Assembly: GCA_020137815.1 (NCBI GenBank)
Contig: CM035361.1
Coordinates: 3,479,413-3,543,412, forward strand
DNA: 64,000 nucleotides
Direction: 5' to 3'
Source of the DNA: Hormiphora californensis
Taxonomy: Eukaryota; Ctenophora; Tentaculata; Cydippida; Pleurobrachiidae
The notes beneath the pieces are model-generated. The model did no database searches and had not been told where the DNA came from. It saw only the letters and a program-made list of their open reading frames with translations. A program made the position numbers and the translations under genes. Each line of letters begins with the position of its first letter. Within the stretch, counting starts at the first letter, position 1. Below are positions 44,177 through 64,000 of the stretch, piece by piece.

Positions 44177-45127
44177 CTGGAAGGGTTTATATTCATCACT
44201 CTCTTCTATTCCCTGCATTACTAGCCGGCCATAATCAGTGAACAGGTGAAGGTGCTGCAGATCATCCTCTCGTATTTGCTGGAGAGGGGGATTGTTACTG
44301 GAGAGGGGGGATTGTTACTGGAGGGGGGGGGGGGGGAGAGAGATTGTTACTGGAGAGGGGGGGGGGGGGGGAATTGTTACAGAATAAGTAATCTCAGGAT
44401 TAAGTAACTCTTACACCTCACTAAACACTCCCCTGACGACCCCAAATATAATAAAAATGCCACAATGCCTCAGAGTGGACCTAAACAAATAAATACAGTA
44501 CACAAAAACAAAACAAAAAGAGTGCGACAGCATTTAAAAACACTGTATATTGGTACCTGTGAGATGTTGTAGATCTGTACACTGCTAAGCATGGTAGATA
44601 GAGCGAATATTGTAGCACTATCCCTTACGATAGCTTGGTTATCAAATGTGCCCTGGGTGTCCATCAGCAACACTGCAACCTGGAGAAGGAGTTGAATACT
44701 TCGGGCTAAAAACAATTTAATACACCAGGAAATGAAAGACATAGATCTGACACAGTCAAGGACACCAGTTACCTTATTTTGCCTAGCTCGACCCTCTGGC
44801 CTCTCTTCACACGCTCCGTAAAATGTAAAAGAAGAGGGTTAGGAAATAACAAACCTTCTTGCCAGTCTTAGAGTTCACTTTGATAAACGGTTGACCCCAC
44901 ATCCAGATACCACTCGTATATTTATATTCAAAGATTACTAATATGTTACTATTGTAAAAGTCTGAGGACGATGCTCCCCTTATACCTGACAAGGGACCTG
45001 TTGACCAGGTTACAGTATATCTGTCTGTGTTTGTTAATCCCCCATCCACACTTTCTTCATCTCTTCTTTTGTATGTGCGGTATTCGAGAACGTTAAAATA
45101 ATATACAGCAGCCCGTTGACCCTCCAA
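44177..45127 (-). CDS. atlastin/GBP-type (GB1/RHD3) GTPase, partial
   Basis: Minus-strand exons about 45127-44986, 44937-44855, 44679-44557 and 44278-44177 join in phase. They give [11 protein letters not shown], then [15 protein letters not shown] (the GB1/RHD3 G3 motif), [20 protein letters not shown] and [17 protein letters not shown], closely matching atlastins. Atlastins are dynamin-like GTPases that fuse endoplasmic reticulum tubules. The window shows only the middle of the G domain. The P-loop (GxxxxGKS) is not recognisable upstream, where a GA/CT microsatellite begins. The RD motif, helical bundle and TM hairpin should lie below 44177, where the suspect duplication starts. Either the gene is truncated or the assembly is broken there. 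Confidence 0.8.
44281..44375. repeat. short G-rich tandem repeat
   Basis: Units of GGAGAGGGGGGATTGTTACT with G runs up to 14 bp, directly beside an atlastin-like exon. Confidence 0.8.
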
Positions 45128-45139
45128 CTACAGCGACGA

Positions 45140-45159
45140 GTTGGAGGAGAGAGAGAGGG

Positions 45160-45190
<31 letters not shown>

Positions 45191-45208
45191 GAGAGAGGGA
45201 GAGAGAGG

Positions 45209-45240
<32 letters not shown>

Positions 45241-45262
45241 GGGAGAGAGAGGGAGAGAGATG
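45140..45262. repeat. (GA)n / GAGG microsatellite
   Basis: On the minus strand it is a CT tract directly before a plausible acceptor (45128) of the atlastin-like gene. A second, CT-strand array is at 45370-45460. Confidence 0.9.
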
Positions 45263-45536
45263 TAGCCTTGATGCCGGCAGCACATGGAATATATTACTAA
45301 CTTCACCTGTTCCCTTCAGCATTCTGCTAAGAATAATATAGTGTCTCGCATAGAATGTAACAACCCCTTTCTCTTTCTCTCTCTCTCTCTCTTTCTCTGT
45401 CTCTCTCTTTCTCTCTCTCTCTTTCTATCTCTCTATTTTTTTCTCTCTCCCTCTCGATCCTCCTATCCCTCTTTGCCTTGCTCGACCCGAGGGTTAGAAC
45501 ATAACAACTCCATCAGGGCCCAATCCCCACTGTAAC

Positions 45537-45850
45537 TCTCCTAGTTAAAGTAACAATCTCACCTGCTCTCTCCTAGTTAAAGTAACAATCTCTCCTGCTC
45601 TCTCCTAGTTAAAGTAACAATCTCTCCTGCTCTCTCCTAGTCAAAGTAGCAATCTCTCCTGCTCTCTTCTAGTTAAAGTAACAATCTCTCCTGCTCTCTC
45701 CTAGTTAAAGTAACAATCTCTCCTGCTCTCTCCTAGTTAAAGTAACAATCTCTCCTGCTCTCTCCTAGTCAAAGTAGCAATCTCTCCTGCTCTCTCCTAG
45801 TTAAAGTAACAATCTCTCCTGCTCTCTCCTAGTTAAAGTAACAATCTCTC
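45537..45850. repeat. 30-bp minisatellite carrying splice-acceptor-like units
   Basis: About ten units of CTAGTTAAAGTAACAATCTC + TCCTGCTCTC. Each unit has a branch-point-like TTAAAGTAAC, a pyrimidine tract and a CTCCTAG. The last unit runs into the 3' splice site at 45855. The same unit occurs at 60240-60352 and 61940-62085. Confidence 0.92.
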
Positions 45851-45855
45851 CCCAG

Positions 45856-56033
<10,178 letters not shown>

Positions 56034-57046
56034 GGACCCACTACCAACATCAACTTGGTGATGTCATCCCCTCTTCTGGTAGTGGAGGAGTGATGTCATC
56101 ACCAAACCACCATCAACCCGTATCATGCATGTGTTCGCTGTATGTGTGAGAAAAATGCACAAAATGGACGCTATATATCTCTCGATCCACCACCCTCTCT
56201 CCACCCCTCTATTTTTCGTCACGGCGTCTCTGTTTACTCCTTGACTGCATCCTGTTAGGGGATGTATGTGCAACACTCCTCGACTAGGGGATGTTTGTCT
56301 TTTTAAGTGTGTTAAATCGCAAATGCTGGACATGATTTTTTTACAACAATAATTATTTTATGTGAGAAAGAGAGAGCGCTCCACGATATATTTTTTTCTG
56401 AGAAAAAAAAGCGTGCGTGTGATGGAAAGTGGAGTTGAGGGAGAGATTCTAAAAAGAATTTTTATACTCATCTGACAATATATTAAAGAGAGTGTTTGAA
56501 GTAGCTAAGTGTTTATTTTGGTTGATTGATTTGAAAAATGACATTTGTTACCCCACTATTCGATAAAAAACTCGGTGTTTTTAATTTCGTTATTCGTCAA
56601 ATGAATGTGACTCCTAAATCACAGATATAATTATAAACAAAGCAGTAATTTTCGGTCTCTGCTCTTCTCCTAAGTGGTCATTGGTTGGTACACTACACGC
56701 ATAAGGCATATTATGCGTAAATTCGATGAATAAATAGACCCCTGATCCAAAACGAAGAACATACTCGGTTCCAGGGACTTACTGTAACGTGCGAGCTGAC
56801 AACGCAAACACTGAATCGCGCAATCTTCCGCCTCTTGTTGTGCGCGCGCGGGTCTTTAATGGTACGCGCAAAGTTGACGCCGCGCTTCCATCAGGCGCGC
56901 CCTAAATTTAAAATCCAAATTGTTCACAACGAAATTTCGCGAAAGCTAAAAACAGAAACTGGAAATTTTTACCGTTACGCCGTTGCTGACCAGTGACCTG
57001 TCTCCACACGTTTATCACCTGCCCTTCCCTAATCCCTAGGCTGTAG
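56034..57046. other. intergenic, 3' UTR of repeat protein and TMEM241-like promoter
   Basis: No gene seen. AATAAA at 56729-56734 is a late candidate polyadenylation signal. From 56780 the sequence becomes CpG- and GC-richer (GCGCGCGCGGG, GGCGCGCCC), which fits a promoter for the gene at 57047. Confidence 0.5.
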
Positions 57047-57919
57047 ATGAGTGGTAGAACGGTCTCTCAACATGTACTCTCGTGTGTTCTTCCAACGGCC
57101 TACATTTTGTGCAACAAATCCGTCCTGACTCTTCACGGATTCAAATTTCCCAGCGTCTTCCTCTCTTGGCAGATCTTGGTTGCCATCACAGCCATCATTC
57201 TGGTGTCCCGACCGGTGTTATCTTTCCACGACTTCACCTCTTCACTACCTGAATCCCTCCTTTATGTTATAGTGATCTACACGGGCAGCAGATCTCTCGG
57301 AGTCCTCTCGCTACCACTATTTATTGGCGCTGAATTCCTATCCCTTCACTGTATAGAAACGTACATTTTATATCAGAAAACCAAACTGCGATCATCACTA
57401 CATGTTGTAACGGGTGTTCTGTGCTTTATTCTCCTGTGTATTCTAGGTCAAGATATCCCGAGATTACAACTTGGATTCTTGATCGCTCACAGTGCCGCCT
57501 ATGGGACACAATGGCATATTTCCCGAACAAAAACAATCACCCTCTCTAGAACAGTATCATGCTTAGTGTGCGGGACAGTGTTTCTGATCCTGTACGGTAC
57601 TGTCAGCGGAGAAATAACACGAGCAGCCATCTTTGACTACTCTCACACCCATTTCAAACTTTCTCTCCTTCTCTCTGGAGTTCTCAGTGCGGGTGTGACA
57701 TTGACAGACGATAAAGAGAAAAAGGAACACGTATCACGGTGTGTCGCGGCCCGTGCTGCGCTCACTCTCATGGTTGGGTCTGTGTTTGGGTTTAGTGGGG
57801 ATGCGGTTCAGGTTCTGATAGGATCATTCTTTGTGTTTATCCTTCTTCTCGACTGTTATTTCTCTAGAGCTGTGTCAGATCCTGCTGGTACTGCAGGGGG
57901 AGAAGAGGTTGTTGTTTAG
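57047..57919 (+). CDS. TMEM241-like nucleotide-sugar transporter family protein, intronless
   Basis: Uninterrupted 290-codon frame with about 9-10 hydrophobic helices. NKSVLTLHGFKFPSVFLSWQ near the start and VIYTGSRSLGVLSLPLFI at residues about 75-92 match the conserved blocks of vertebrate TMEM241 (NK-VL...YP..F..WQ; IYAGSRAL..L..P.F). TMEM241 belongs to the drug/metabolite transporter superfamily with SLC35 proteins; it is a Golgi protein and has been reported to carry UDP-GlcNAc. Length agrees with the family (about 296). The start at 57047 is the first Met and gives the expected N-terminal helix. Vertebrate TMEM241 has many introns and this genome's other genes are intron-dense, so the single exon may mean a retrocopy. 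Confidence 0.75.
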   Translation: MSGRTVSQHVLSCVLPTAYILCNKSVLTLHGFKFPSVFLSWQILVAITAIILVSRPVLSFHDFTSSLPESLLYVIVIYTGSRSLGVLSLPLFIGAEFLSLHCIETYILYQKTKLRSSLHVVTGVLCFILLCILGQDIPRLQLGFLIAHSAAYGTQWHISRTKTITLSRTVSCLVCGTVFLILYGTVSGEITRAAIFDYSHTHFKLSLLLSGVLSAGVTLTDDKEKKEHVSRCVAARAALTLMVGSVFGFSGDAVQVLIGSFFVFILLLDCYFSRAVSDPAGTAGGEEVVV

Positions 57920-58502
57920 GGAGATATTTTCAGGTTTTTTATTCAGAGTGTGACAGAGCTGAGTCTATGTTTTCTATTGTTTGAACATTTATTTATTGGG
58001 ATGATTTTTATACCTTTTTGACTTCTGGAATGTTAACGAAACTGTCGTTAATAGACCTGCCTTAAACACTGTTAAACTTGCTGTAAACACTTCTCTAAAG
58101 TTGCTATAAACATTTCTCTAACAACTTTAAACAACTCTATTACATTGCCCACAACCCTCTAGTATACATATATTAACAACTCTATCTATCCTCCCTGTAG
58201 CTATGTTATAGGAACCATCCCTCATGATAACCTGAACATTGCTGACAGTGGGAGACCTCGAGCGGAGCGCAGAGGAGTGAATGGGCCATGTCGGTGAGTT
58301 GTTTGTTTGTTTGTTTGTTTGTTTGTTTGTTGTGTCGGTGAGTTGGTTGTTTGTTTGTTTGACATGTCGGTTAGTCCATTCAACCGATCTAAATTGAAAT
58401 AGGGTCCCGACGACCGACTGTTTGTAACGATCACATCGTACGTATCAAGAACCATCCATTGCCAATTAATATCCTAAACACGATACCTCTCATTGTCATG
58501 AA
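57920..58502. other. TMEM241-like gene 3' flank
   Basis: No gene. It contains TAAAC(A)CTTCTCTAAA-like imperfect repeats (58060-58140) and a (GTTT)n array at about 58298-58360. Confidence 0.5.
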
Positions 58503-59062
58503 AGTAAGAGTGGCGCGCCGTGTTTTCTCACAAAACTTAGTGGATGAACGGGGAGTACCACCAGGACCATTGGTACGGTATCGAAAATTTCCAATTCTGT
58601 CTCGTTCATTAGTTATGACGTAATATGGTCATTATTTCAACTTCATAAAATTGCTCTACAGAAAAATCTGTGCATTGTGGATTGAAATGGATGCTTGCAT
58701 CTTGTTCAGCGTCAAAAAATAGCCGGGGTACCAAATTTTGGTTGGGTGGCGCGCACAAACAACTAGCACCCAAAGATAACAAACTCTCTTTCTCCCATTT
58801 TTGGTCGTTTTTGATAATTGTCGATATCTCGCGTCACAGACAAGGTAGAGACATAAAAATTTGGTACCCCGGCTATTTTTTGACGCTGAACACGATGCAA
58901 GCATCCATTTTAATCCACAATGCAACAAATAAATGAACATATTACGTCATAACAAATGAACGAGACAGAATTGGAAATTTTCGATACCGTACCAATGGTC
59001 CTGGTGGTACTCCCCGTTCATCCACTAAGTTTTGTGAGAAAATACGGCGCGCCACTCTTACT
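58503..59062. mobile_element. piggyBac-like palindromic MITE, copy A (TGAA TSD)
   Basis: Inverted arms of about 230 bp, ends AGTAAGAGTGGCGCGCCGTG and its complement, flanked by TGAA at 58499-58502 and 59063-59066. No ORF. Confidence 0.82.
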
Positions 59063-59228
59063 TGAACCAGCATCAACATGTTATATATCTTTTTAAGCAG
59101 CATCATCCTAAAGTTACACATATTTCCTTCTTTCTTCCCTCTTTCTTCATTTTGTGTAGAAAGACGTGTAAAAATAGGAGCTCCTCTAGTTACCATGGAG
59201 ACTGAATATATCCACACCTACCATCTCT

Positions 59229-59430
<202 letters not shown>

Positions 59431-59464
59431 TCTCCCCTACATACAAACAAAGCAAGAGGGTTAA

Positions 59465-60134
59465 AGTAAGAGTGGCACGCCGTGTTTTCTCACAAAACTT
59501 AGTGGATGAACGGGGAGTACCACCAGGACCATTGGTAAGGTATCGAAAATTTCCAATTCTGTCGCGTTCATTAGTTATGACGTAATATGCTCATTATTTC
59601 AACTTTTATAAAATTGCTCTATAGAAAAATCTGTGCATTGTGGATTGAAATGGATGCTTGCATCGTGTTCAGCGTCAAAAAATAGCCGGGGTACCAAATT
59701 TTGGTGTCTCTACCCTGTCTGTGACGCGAGATATCGACAAATATCAAAAACGACCAAAGTGAGAGAAAGAGAGTTTGTTACAAGTGGGTGGCGCGCACAA
59801 ACAACTAGCACCCAAAGATAACAATCTCTCTCTCACCCATTTTGGTCGTTTTTGATAATTGTCGATATCTCGCGTCACAGACAAGGTAGAGACACCAAAA
59901 TTTGGTACCCCGGCTATTTTTTGACGCTGAACACGATGCAAGCATCCATTTCAATCCACAATGTACAGATTTTTCTGTAGAGCAATTTTATGAAAGTTGA
60001 AATAATGAACATATTACGTCATAACTAATGAACGAGACAGAATTGGAAATTTTCGATACCGTACCAATGGACCTGGTGGTACTCCCCATTCATCCACTAA
60101 GTTTTGTGAGAAAACACGGCGCGCCACTCTTACT
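59465..60134. mobile_element. piggyBac-like palindromic MITE, copy B (TTAA TSD)
   Basis: Same ends as copy A (AGTAAGAGTGGCACGCCGTG), arms about 320 bp, flanked by TTAA at 59461-59464 and 60135-60138. TTAA is the exclusive target of piggyBac transposases. Confidence 0.87.
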
Positions 60135-60239
60135 TTAAACGCAATTCCCAAACTGCTGCTTGTTGCTCTGAACTTGACTGCTGCTTGTAAAATGTAACCC
60201 GACTCTAGTTTTATCCTCAAACTGCAATACTATATTATA

Positions 60240-60352
60240 TCTCTCCTGCTCTCCTGCTCTCTCCTAGTTAAAGTAACAATCTCACCTGCTATCTCCTAGT
60301 TAAAGTAACAATCTCTCCTCCTCTCTCCTAGTTAAAGTAACAATCTCTCCAC
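60240..60352. repeat. 30-bp splice-acceptor-like minisatellite, second locus
   Basis: Three to four units of CTAGTTAAAGTAACAATCTC + TCC..., ending in CTCTCCACAG at 60354. Confidence 0.9.
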
Positions 60353-60354
60353 AG

Positions 60355-60469
60355 CGCATTCTAGAACTCGTTCCGTTTACACGCTTCCTTCCATGGCTTC
60401 CTTTTCTTCCCACCAACCCGCGTAGAAAACTAAACGCATTTAGCCTTAGCTTAGGGTGTATCTCCCAGG
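60355..60469 (+). other. possible cryptic or unassigned exon
   Basis: Directly after the minisatellite's terminal CCACAG the sequence is open for 38 codons (starting RILELVPFTRFLPW) and ends at CCCAGG|GTAAAA. Acceptor, open frame and donor are all present, but no family is recognised and the composition is not clearly coding. Confidence 0.2.
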
Positions 60470-60609
60470 GTAAAACAAGGGTTTGTATCTCGTTTGGAGA
60501 TGAGAGTGTGTGTACTGTGTGTACTGTGTGTACTGTGTGTGTGTGTGTGTGGAAAACTAGGCCTATTATAGTGTATCTTTCTCTAGAAAGAAACCAATTC
60601 TGTATTGTA

Positions 60610-61040
60610 GCAATTTTTTCCCTGCCCGGGTGGATGCCCGAAGGGCATCCACCCGGATGATCGTTTTAGCACGTGTGCTAAAAAGATCATAAAGGGTTTA
60701 GAAATCTCGGATTTGAAATAGTAACTCGAGCGTGGTCAAAATCGCGTGTGTCACGGTAGCAGCATAGTAACTGCTCCTTCATAAAATCAAATAACTGTTT
60801 TGATGAAATATGATGTCAGGACGCTTATTTTTCAAAGCTGTGCGCGGCGCTCACAACACTGTTGCTGAAGGGGTGAGGGTAGAGTAAAACAGCTGTGTAA
60901 CTGCATATACATACAGGACGCATGCATCTCACATTGTGACCAAGCCTTGATATTGTGATACTGATAGTGTGATACTGATCCTGTCGACGGAGGGCAGGGA
61001 AACACCGCATTATGAATACATAATGCAATAATTCTTGTTA
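60610..61040. mobile_element. dispersed hairpin repeat, inverted copy
   Basis: Hairpin CCCGGGTGGATGCCC/GGGCATCCACCCGG with neighbouring AGCACGTGTGCT, and the other end GGCAGGGAAACACCGCATTA. It matches the ends of 30868-31540 in reverse. The middle shares CTGCTCCTTCATAAAA but is otherwise diverged. Confidence 0.6.
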
Positions 61041-61062
61041 ATGTGTCATATTACATATAAGT

Positions 61063-61432
61063 ACTGCATTCGGACCCCGATTAACCGGGATGCTCGGGGG
61101 AAAGGGTTTTGCCCGGTGAATCAAAGCAAAGCAGACCAGCTAGGATAAATCCATTGCAGGGGGTGCTGATATCCCTTTCAATCGCGTCAGCCACGGTCCT
61201 TCCGGTACAGATTTCTCTGCAGCGTAGTCAGGCGCTACCCCACAACATACGCCCTCGTGTTGCTTTCGGGTCTCTCAAGAGAGCCCCTACCAATCATAGC
61301 TTGGTCGACTAGACGACATGCGCTAGACCAGGATCGAACCCGGGACCTAGTGCGTGAGAGGCGAGTGTACTAGCCACTACACCACCCTGCCGCCGGTGAA
61401 TCGGGGTTCCGGTAAATCGGGGTCCGACTGTA
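61063..61432. mobile_element. pogo-like MITE split by a SINE
   Basis: Left half TTCGGACCCCGATTAACCGG, right half GGTAAATCGGGGTCCGACTG. The two halves would form a hairpin of about 90 bp once the SINE at 61123-61392 is removed. Confidence 0.8.
61123..61392 (-). mobile_element. tRNA-derived SINE, about 270 bp, 10-bp TSD
   Basis: Read on the minus strand it begins CGGCAGGGTGGTGTAGTGGC. An A box (TGGTGTAGTGG, 61374-61384) and B box (GGTTCGATCC, 61331-61340) sit at tRNA-like spacing. An unrelated body of about 190 bp follows, with a TTTGCTTT-type tail. Both sides carry CCGGTGAATC (61113-61122 and 61393-61402). Pol III promoter, tail and duplication make a SINE secure. It is not a working tRNA gene: the tRNA-like part runs on without a folded acceptor stem. 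Confidence 0.87.
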
Positions 61433-61439
61433 ACATAAT

Positions 61440-61620
61440 ACCCTGAGAATTTACAGTTATTATTGGTTCAAAGTTAGGGCCACGAAATCCCGGGGGTTAG
61501 AGCCACGAAGGTTAGGTTAGGGCCACGAAGGTTAAGTTAGGGCCACAAAGCTTAAGTTAGAGCCACTGGCCACGAAATCCCGGGGGTTAAGTGAGGTGCA
61601 CGAGGTTATCTAAAAAGTGA
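61440..61620. repeat. GTTAGGGCCACGAA tandem repeat
   Basis: Irregular copies of GTTAGGGCCACGAAG and AATCCCGGGGGTTA. No gene. Confidence 0.6.
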
Positions 61621-61699
61621 GCTGGTTACAGCTTGTGTGTTTCATGAGGTCTTCCCGCCATTGTTTTACCCGCCTCATTAATCCCGGAAAGGGTTCTTC

Positions 61700-61890
61700 C
61701 TATCTCTCTCTTTCTCTCTCTCTATCTCTCTCTCTCTCTCTATCTCTCTCGCTCTATCTCTCTCTATCTTTCTCTCTCTCTATCTCTCTCTCTTTCTCTC
61801 TCTCTCTCTCTATCTCTCTCCCTCGCTCTATCTCTCTATCTTTCTCTCTCCCTCTATCTCTCTCTATCTTTCTCTCTCCCTCTCTCTCAC
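61700..61890. repeat. CT-rich microsatellite with CTAT units
   Basis: CT tract interrupted by TATC and TTTC units. Confidence 0.93.
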
Positions 61891-61939
61891 TTTGGTTAGA
61901 GATACTTAACAGTTTATTTAGTGTGTAAATTGATACAAA

Positions 61940-62085
61940 AGTAACAATCTCACCTGCTCTCCCCTAGTTAAAGTAACAATCTCACATGTTCTCTCCTCTA
62001 GTTAAAGTAACAATCTCACCTGCTCATGCTCTCTCCTAGTTAAAGTAACAATCTCACCTGCTCTCTCCTAGTTAAAGTAACAATC
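61940..62085. repeat. 30-bp splice-acceptor-like minisatellite, third locus
   Basis: Four to five units of CTAGTTAAAGTAACAATCTC + ACCTGCTCTC. The last unit grades into CTGTTTCAG at 62091-62099, the acceptor of the ARID4 exon. Confidence 0.92.
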
Positions 62086-62099
62086 TCTCTCTGTTTCAG

Positions 62100-62201
62100 G
62101 ATGGACGTGTGCTGGAAGTCGGTAGGGAAGTAAGCGCAAAGTATCGAGGAGCATTCTGCGAGGCCCGGATAACTCACGTTAAAAAGCTTATTAAAATTAG
62201 G
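62100..62201 (+). CDS. ARID4: ARID4 (AT-rich interaction domain 4), N-terminal Tudor exon
   Basis: A 34-codon, phase-0 exon between CTGTTTCAG and GTATGT encodes [20 protein letters not shown], then [10 protein letters not shown]. It is nearly the same as the start of human ARID4A/B ([27 protein letters not shown]). ARID4 proteins are nuclear scaffolds of the SIN3-HDAC corepressor and bind RB; this segment forms the first Tudor-like fold. The start-codon exon should lie upstream, and the following exons are not recognisable in the remaining 1.8 kb, which is mostly repeat. Exon identity is secure; the A or B label does not apply to an invertebrate. Confidence 0.88.
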
Positions 62202-63146
62202 GTATGTACATTTTACTGTTTGTAATAATGTAAGTATGTTCATCATTTTGTTAATCATGTTAGTACCCCGATTTACCAGTCCCTAATTTACCACAAGTCT
62301 GATTTTGTGTGAGTAGGTGTTTTGAATCCTAATAATGTGCTAGTTTTTAAACAATTTCTAAGATAAGGCAGATAGAAGTCGATGTTTTTTCCATTTCCCG
62401 ATGCTAAACCACTGTTGACGGTTTGCTACAAATTGCACAACAAGGTTTACTATTTCCTTCAAATCAATTCCGTCATCTTTGCAATAAATCAAATTTAGTT
62501 TTGTTGTTGTGAAATAAATTATACCAAACAATGAACAATTTAATATAACAGCGTGAGTAGCTGGGTTACACGGCGTGCCCCAGGGTAGTTTAACATTTTT
62601 GTCGTGTCCGCCTCCAATTCCGGTTGTCGTTGTTATGGAAGCCGGAAGACGTGGCGGTGCGGATCAAAATAACATACTCTGGTTTCACCAAGTAATGGTG
62701 TCTTGAGGATTTCTCTGAACGTCTCATTTCACCTCAAAACTCCTCGCCATTATGAATGAGAAACATATCGCACTATTTTCGTGGGTTTTTTGACACATTC
62801 ACAAGTATGATATGAATACCCCCTCTTTTTTGATAAAATGAGTTCAAGAGGGTGCATTGTTCAACTTTCACTGCCTTAATTTCACTGCCACACACCGGTT
62901 TATCACACATCTTATCAGTTCACACTTGACGTACTGATACCTCTTCGTTACCAAACCCCCACCCCTCCCTATTATAATCTCCAACTTTTCAACACTACTT
63001 TAAACAAGTTAATTTGAGCACTGATGATTGGTGTCATTTAAATGACATCATGAAACATATGTTTGCCACAACCTAAAGTGTTTCAATTTGTAATTTCCAC
63101 ACTAACCCGTTGTAACCCATTGAGACACGATGTATTTATTGTAATC

Positions 63147-63495
63147 CTCCTCCCTATTATAATATGTAACCCCCTCCCTATTATAATATTTAACCCTCCC
63201 CCTCCTCTCTATTATAATATGTAACCCCCTCCCTATTATAATATGTAACCCCCTCCCTATTATAATATGTAACCTCCTCTCTATTATAATATGTAACCTC
63301 CTCTCTATTATAATATGTAACCTCCTGTCTATTATAATATGTAACCCTCCCCCTCCTCTCTATTATAATATGTAACCCTCCCCCTCCTCTCTATTATAAT
63401 ATGTAACCTCCTCTCTATTATAATATGTAACCCTCCCCCTCCTCTCTATTATAATATGTAACCCTCCCCCTCCTCTCTATTATAATATGTAATAA
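63147..63495. repeat. 22-28-bp minisatellite
   Basis: About 13 units of CTCTATTATAATATGTAACC with variable CCTCCCCCTC spacers. Confidence 0.93.
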
Positions 63496-63689
63496 GCCTG
63501 TCAAAACGTGTCGATTTTTGGCCAAACCTTGAAGTCACGAGAGGCAAGCCAATTCCGGTTGTACATCCTAGGTATAGGTCTCCTGAACATAAAAAACCAA
63601 AATGTCAGTCTCAATTATTTGGGGGAAGGTGTGTAATTAGCCCCTAATTGATTGGTAATTGAGCACAAGGGGGAAAAAGCTGTATCTAC

Positions 63690-64000
63690 CCTTAGGAAAG
63701 GAGTAGAGACAAAATTAAGGGCACCAAAGTGTTCAGCGTCCTCGCATTAGTGGGGGTAGGTGCCGGAATGAATTCTCTATCTCATCTGGTTAATTAGATA
63801 ATTGGATAATTAGGTATGCGCATAGCCGTTTGCTGGCCATATGGCTATAGCCATGTTAGGAAAGGAGTAGAGACAAAACCGAGGGCACTAAAATGATCAG
63901 CGTCCTCGAATTAGTAGGGGTAGGTGCTGAAATTAAATCTCTATCTCATCCTGTTAATTAGATAATTGGATAATTAGTTTTGCGAATAACCGTTTTTAGG
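63690..64000. repeat. two tandem copies of a dispersed repeat
   Basis: GGAGTAGAGACAAAA ... TTAGTNGGGGTAGGTGC ... CTCTATCTCATC appears at about 63700 and 63857, each followed by TTAATTAGATAATTGGATAA. A diverged relative (GGGAGTAGTG... TTAGTGGGGGTACGTGCC) is inside the nested element at about 54990-55080. Confidence 0.75.

Larger units (their letters stand above)
62202..64000. other. ARID4 intron or downstream sequence, repeat-rich
   Basis: No further exon recognised. Contains a pogo-like remnant near 62263, the 63147-63495 minisatellite and a dispersed repeat from 63690. Confidence 0.5.

Noticed and set aside
61320-61392. Functional tRNA gene
   Set aside because: A and B boxes are present, but the sequence continues into a SINE body with a target-site duplication and the acceptor-stem ends do not pair as a mature tRNA would need.

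Overview
The window is eukaryotic and almost certainly from an invertebrate animal. Genes are split into many short GT-AG exons, and the recognisable products are animal-type: an arrestin-domain protein, the ARID4 N-terminal Tudor segment, a kringle-like secreted protein, a GB1/RHD3 (atlastin-like) GTPase, C2H2 zinc fingers, a membrane-anchored UDP-glycosyltransferase (UGT) and a TMEM241-like SLC35 transporter. A sponge or other non-bilaterian is a guess from the short-exon, repeat-rich layout; nothing here proves the phylum.

Layout. 1-4.2 kb: GA microsatellite, poorly polished sequence and a 100-base gap. 5.3-7.2 kb (+): small secreted or single-pass membrane protein. 7.7-10.1 kb: hAT-type MITE and a 2-kb fold-back element. 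12.1-14.1 kb (-): MFS transporter. 15.4-28.8 kb (+): complete 14-exon UGT whose introns hold many MITEs and a 3.1-kb fold-back element. 29.3-31.8 kb (-): five-finger C2H2 protein. 32.2-32.6 kb (-): kringle-like secreted protein. 34.4-35.0 kb (+): last two exons of methylmalonate-semialdehyde dehydrogenase. 35.8-39.9 kb (+): complete nine-exon arrestin-domain protein. 42.5-44.1 kb: large tandem duplication with a noisy second copy. 44.2-45.1 kb (-): atlastin-like GTPase fragment. 45.9-56.0 kb (+): long Pro/Glu/Val/Ala-rich repeat protein with a non-LTR retroelement ORF1 remnant in one intron. 57.0-57.9 kb (+): intronless TMEM241-like gene. 58.5-61.4 kb: two piggyBac-like palindromic elements and a tRNA-derived SINE nested in a MITE. 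62.1 kb (+): one ARID4 exon, the gene running on past the usable sequence.

The genes do not form one pathway; this is ordinary metazoan synteny. The most interesting material is non-coding. There is a large family of pogo/Tigger-like palindromic MITEs; hAT-like, piggyBac-like and other palindromic families with identifiable target-site duplications; two fold-back elements built from tandem repeats; and a recurring pattern in which short tandem duplications copy exon-intron junctions, creating decoy splice sites in at least three genes. The UGT also lacks residues normally needed for catalysis.
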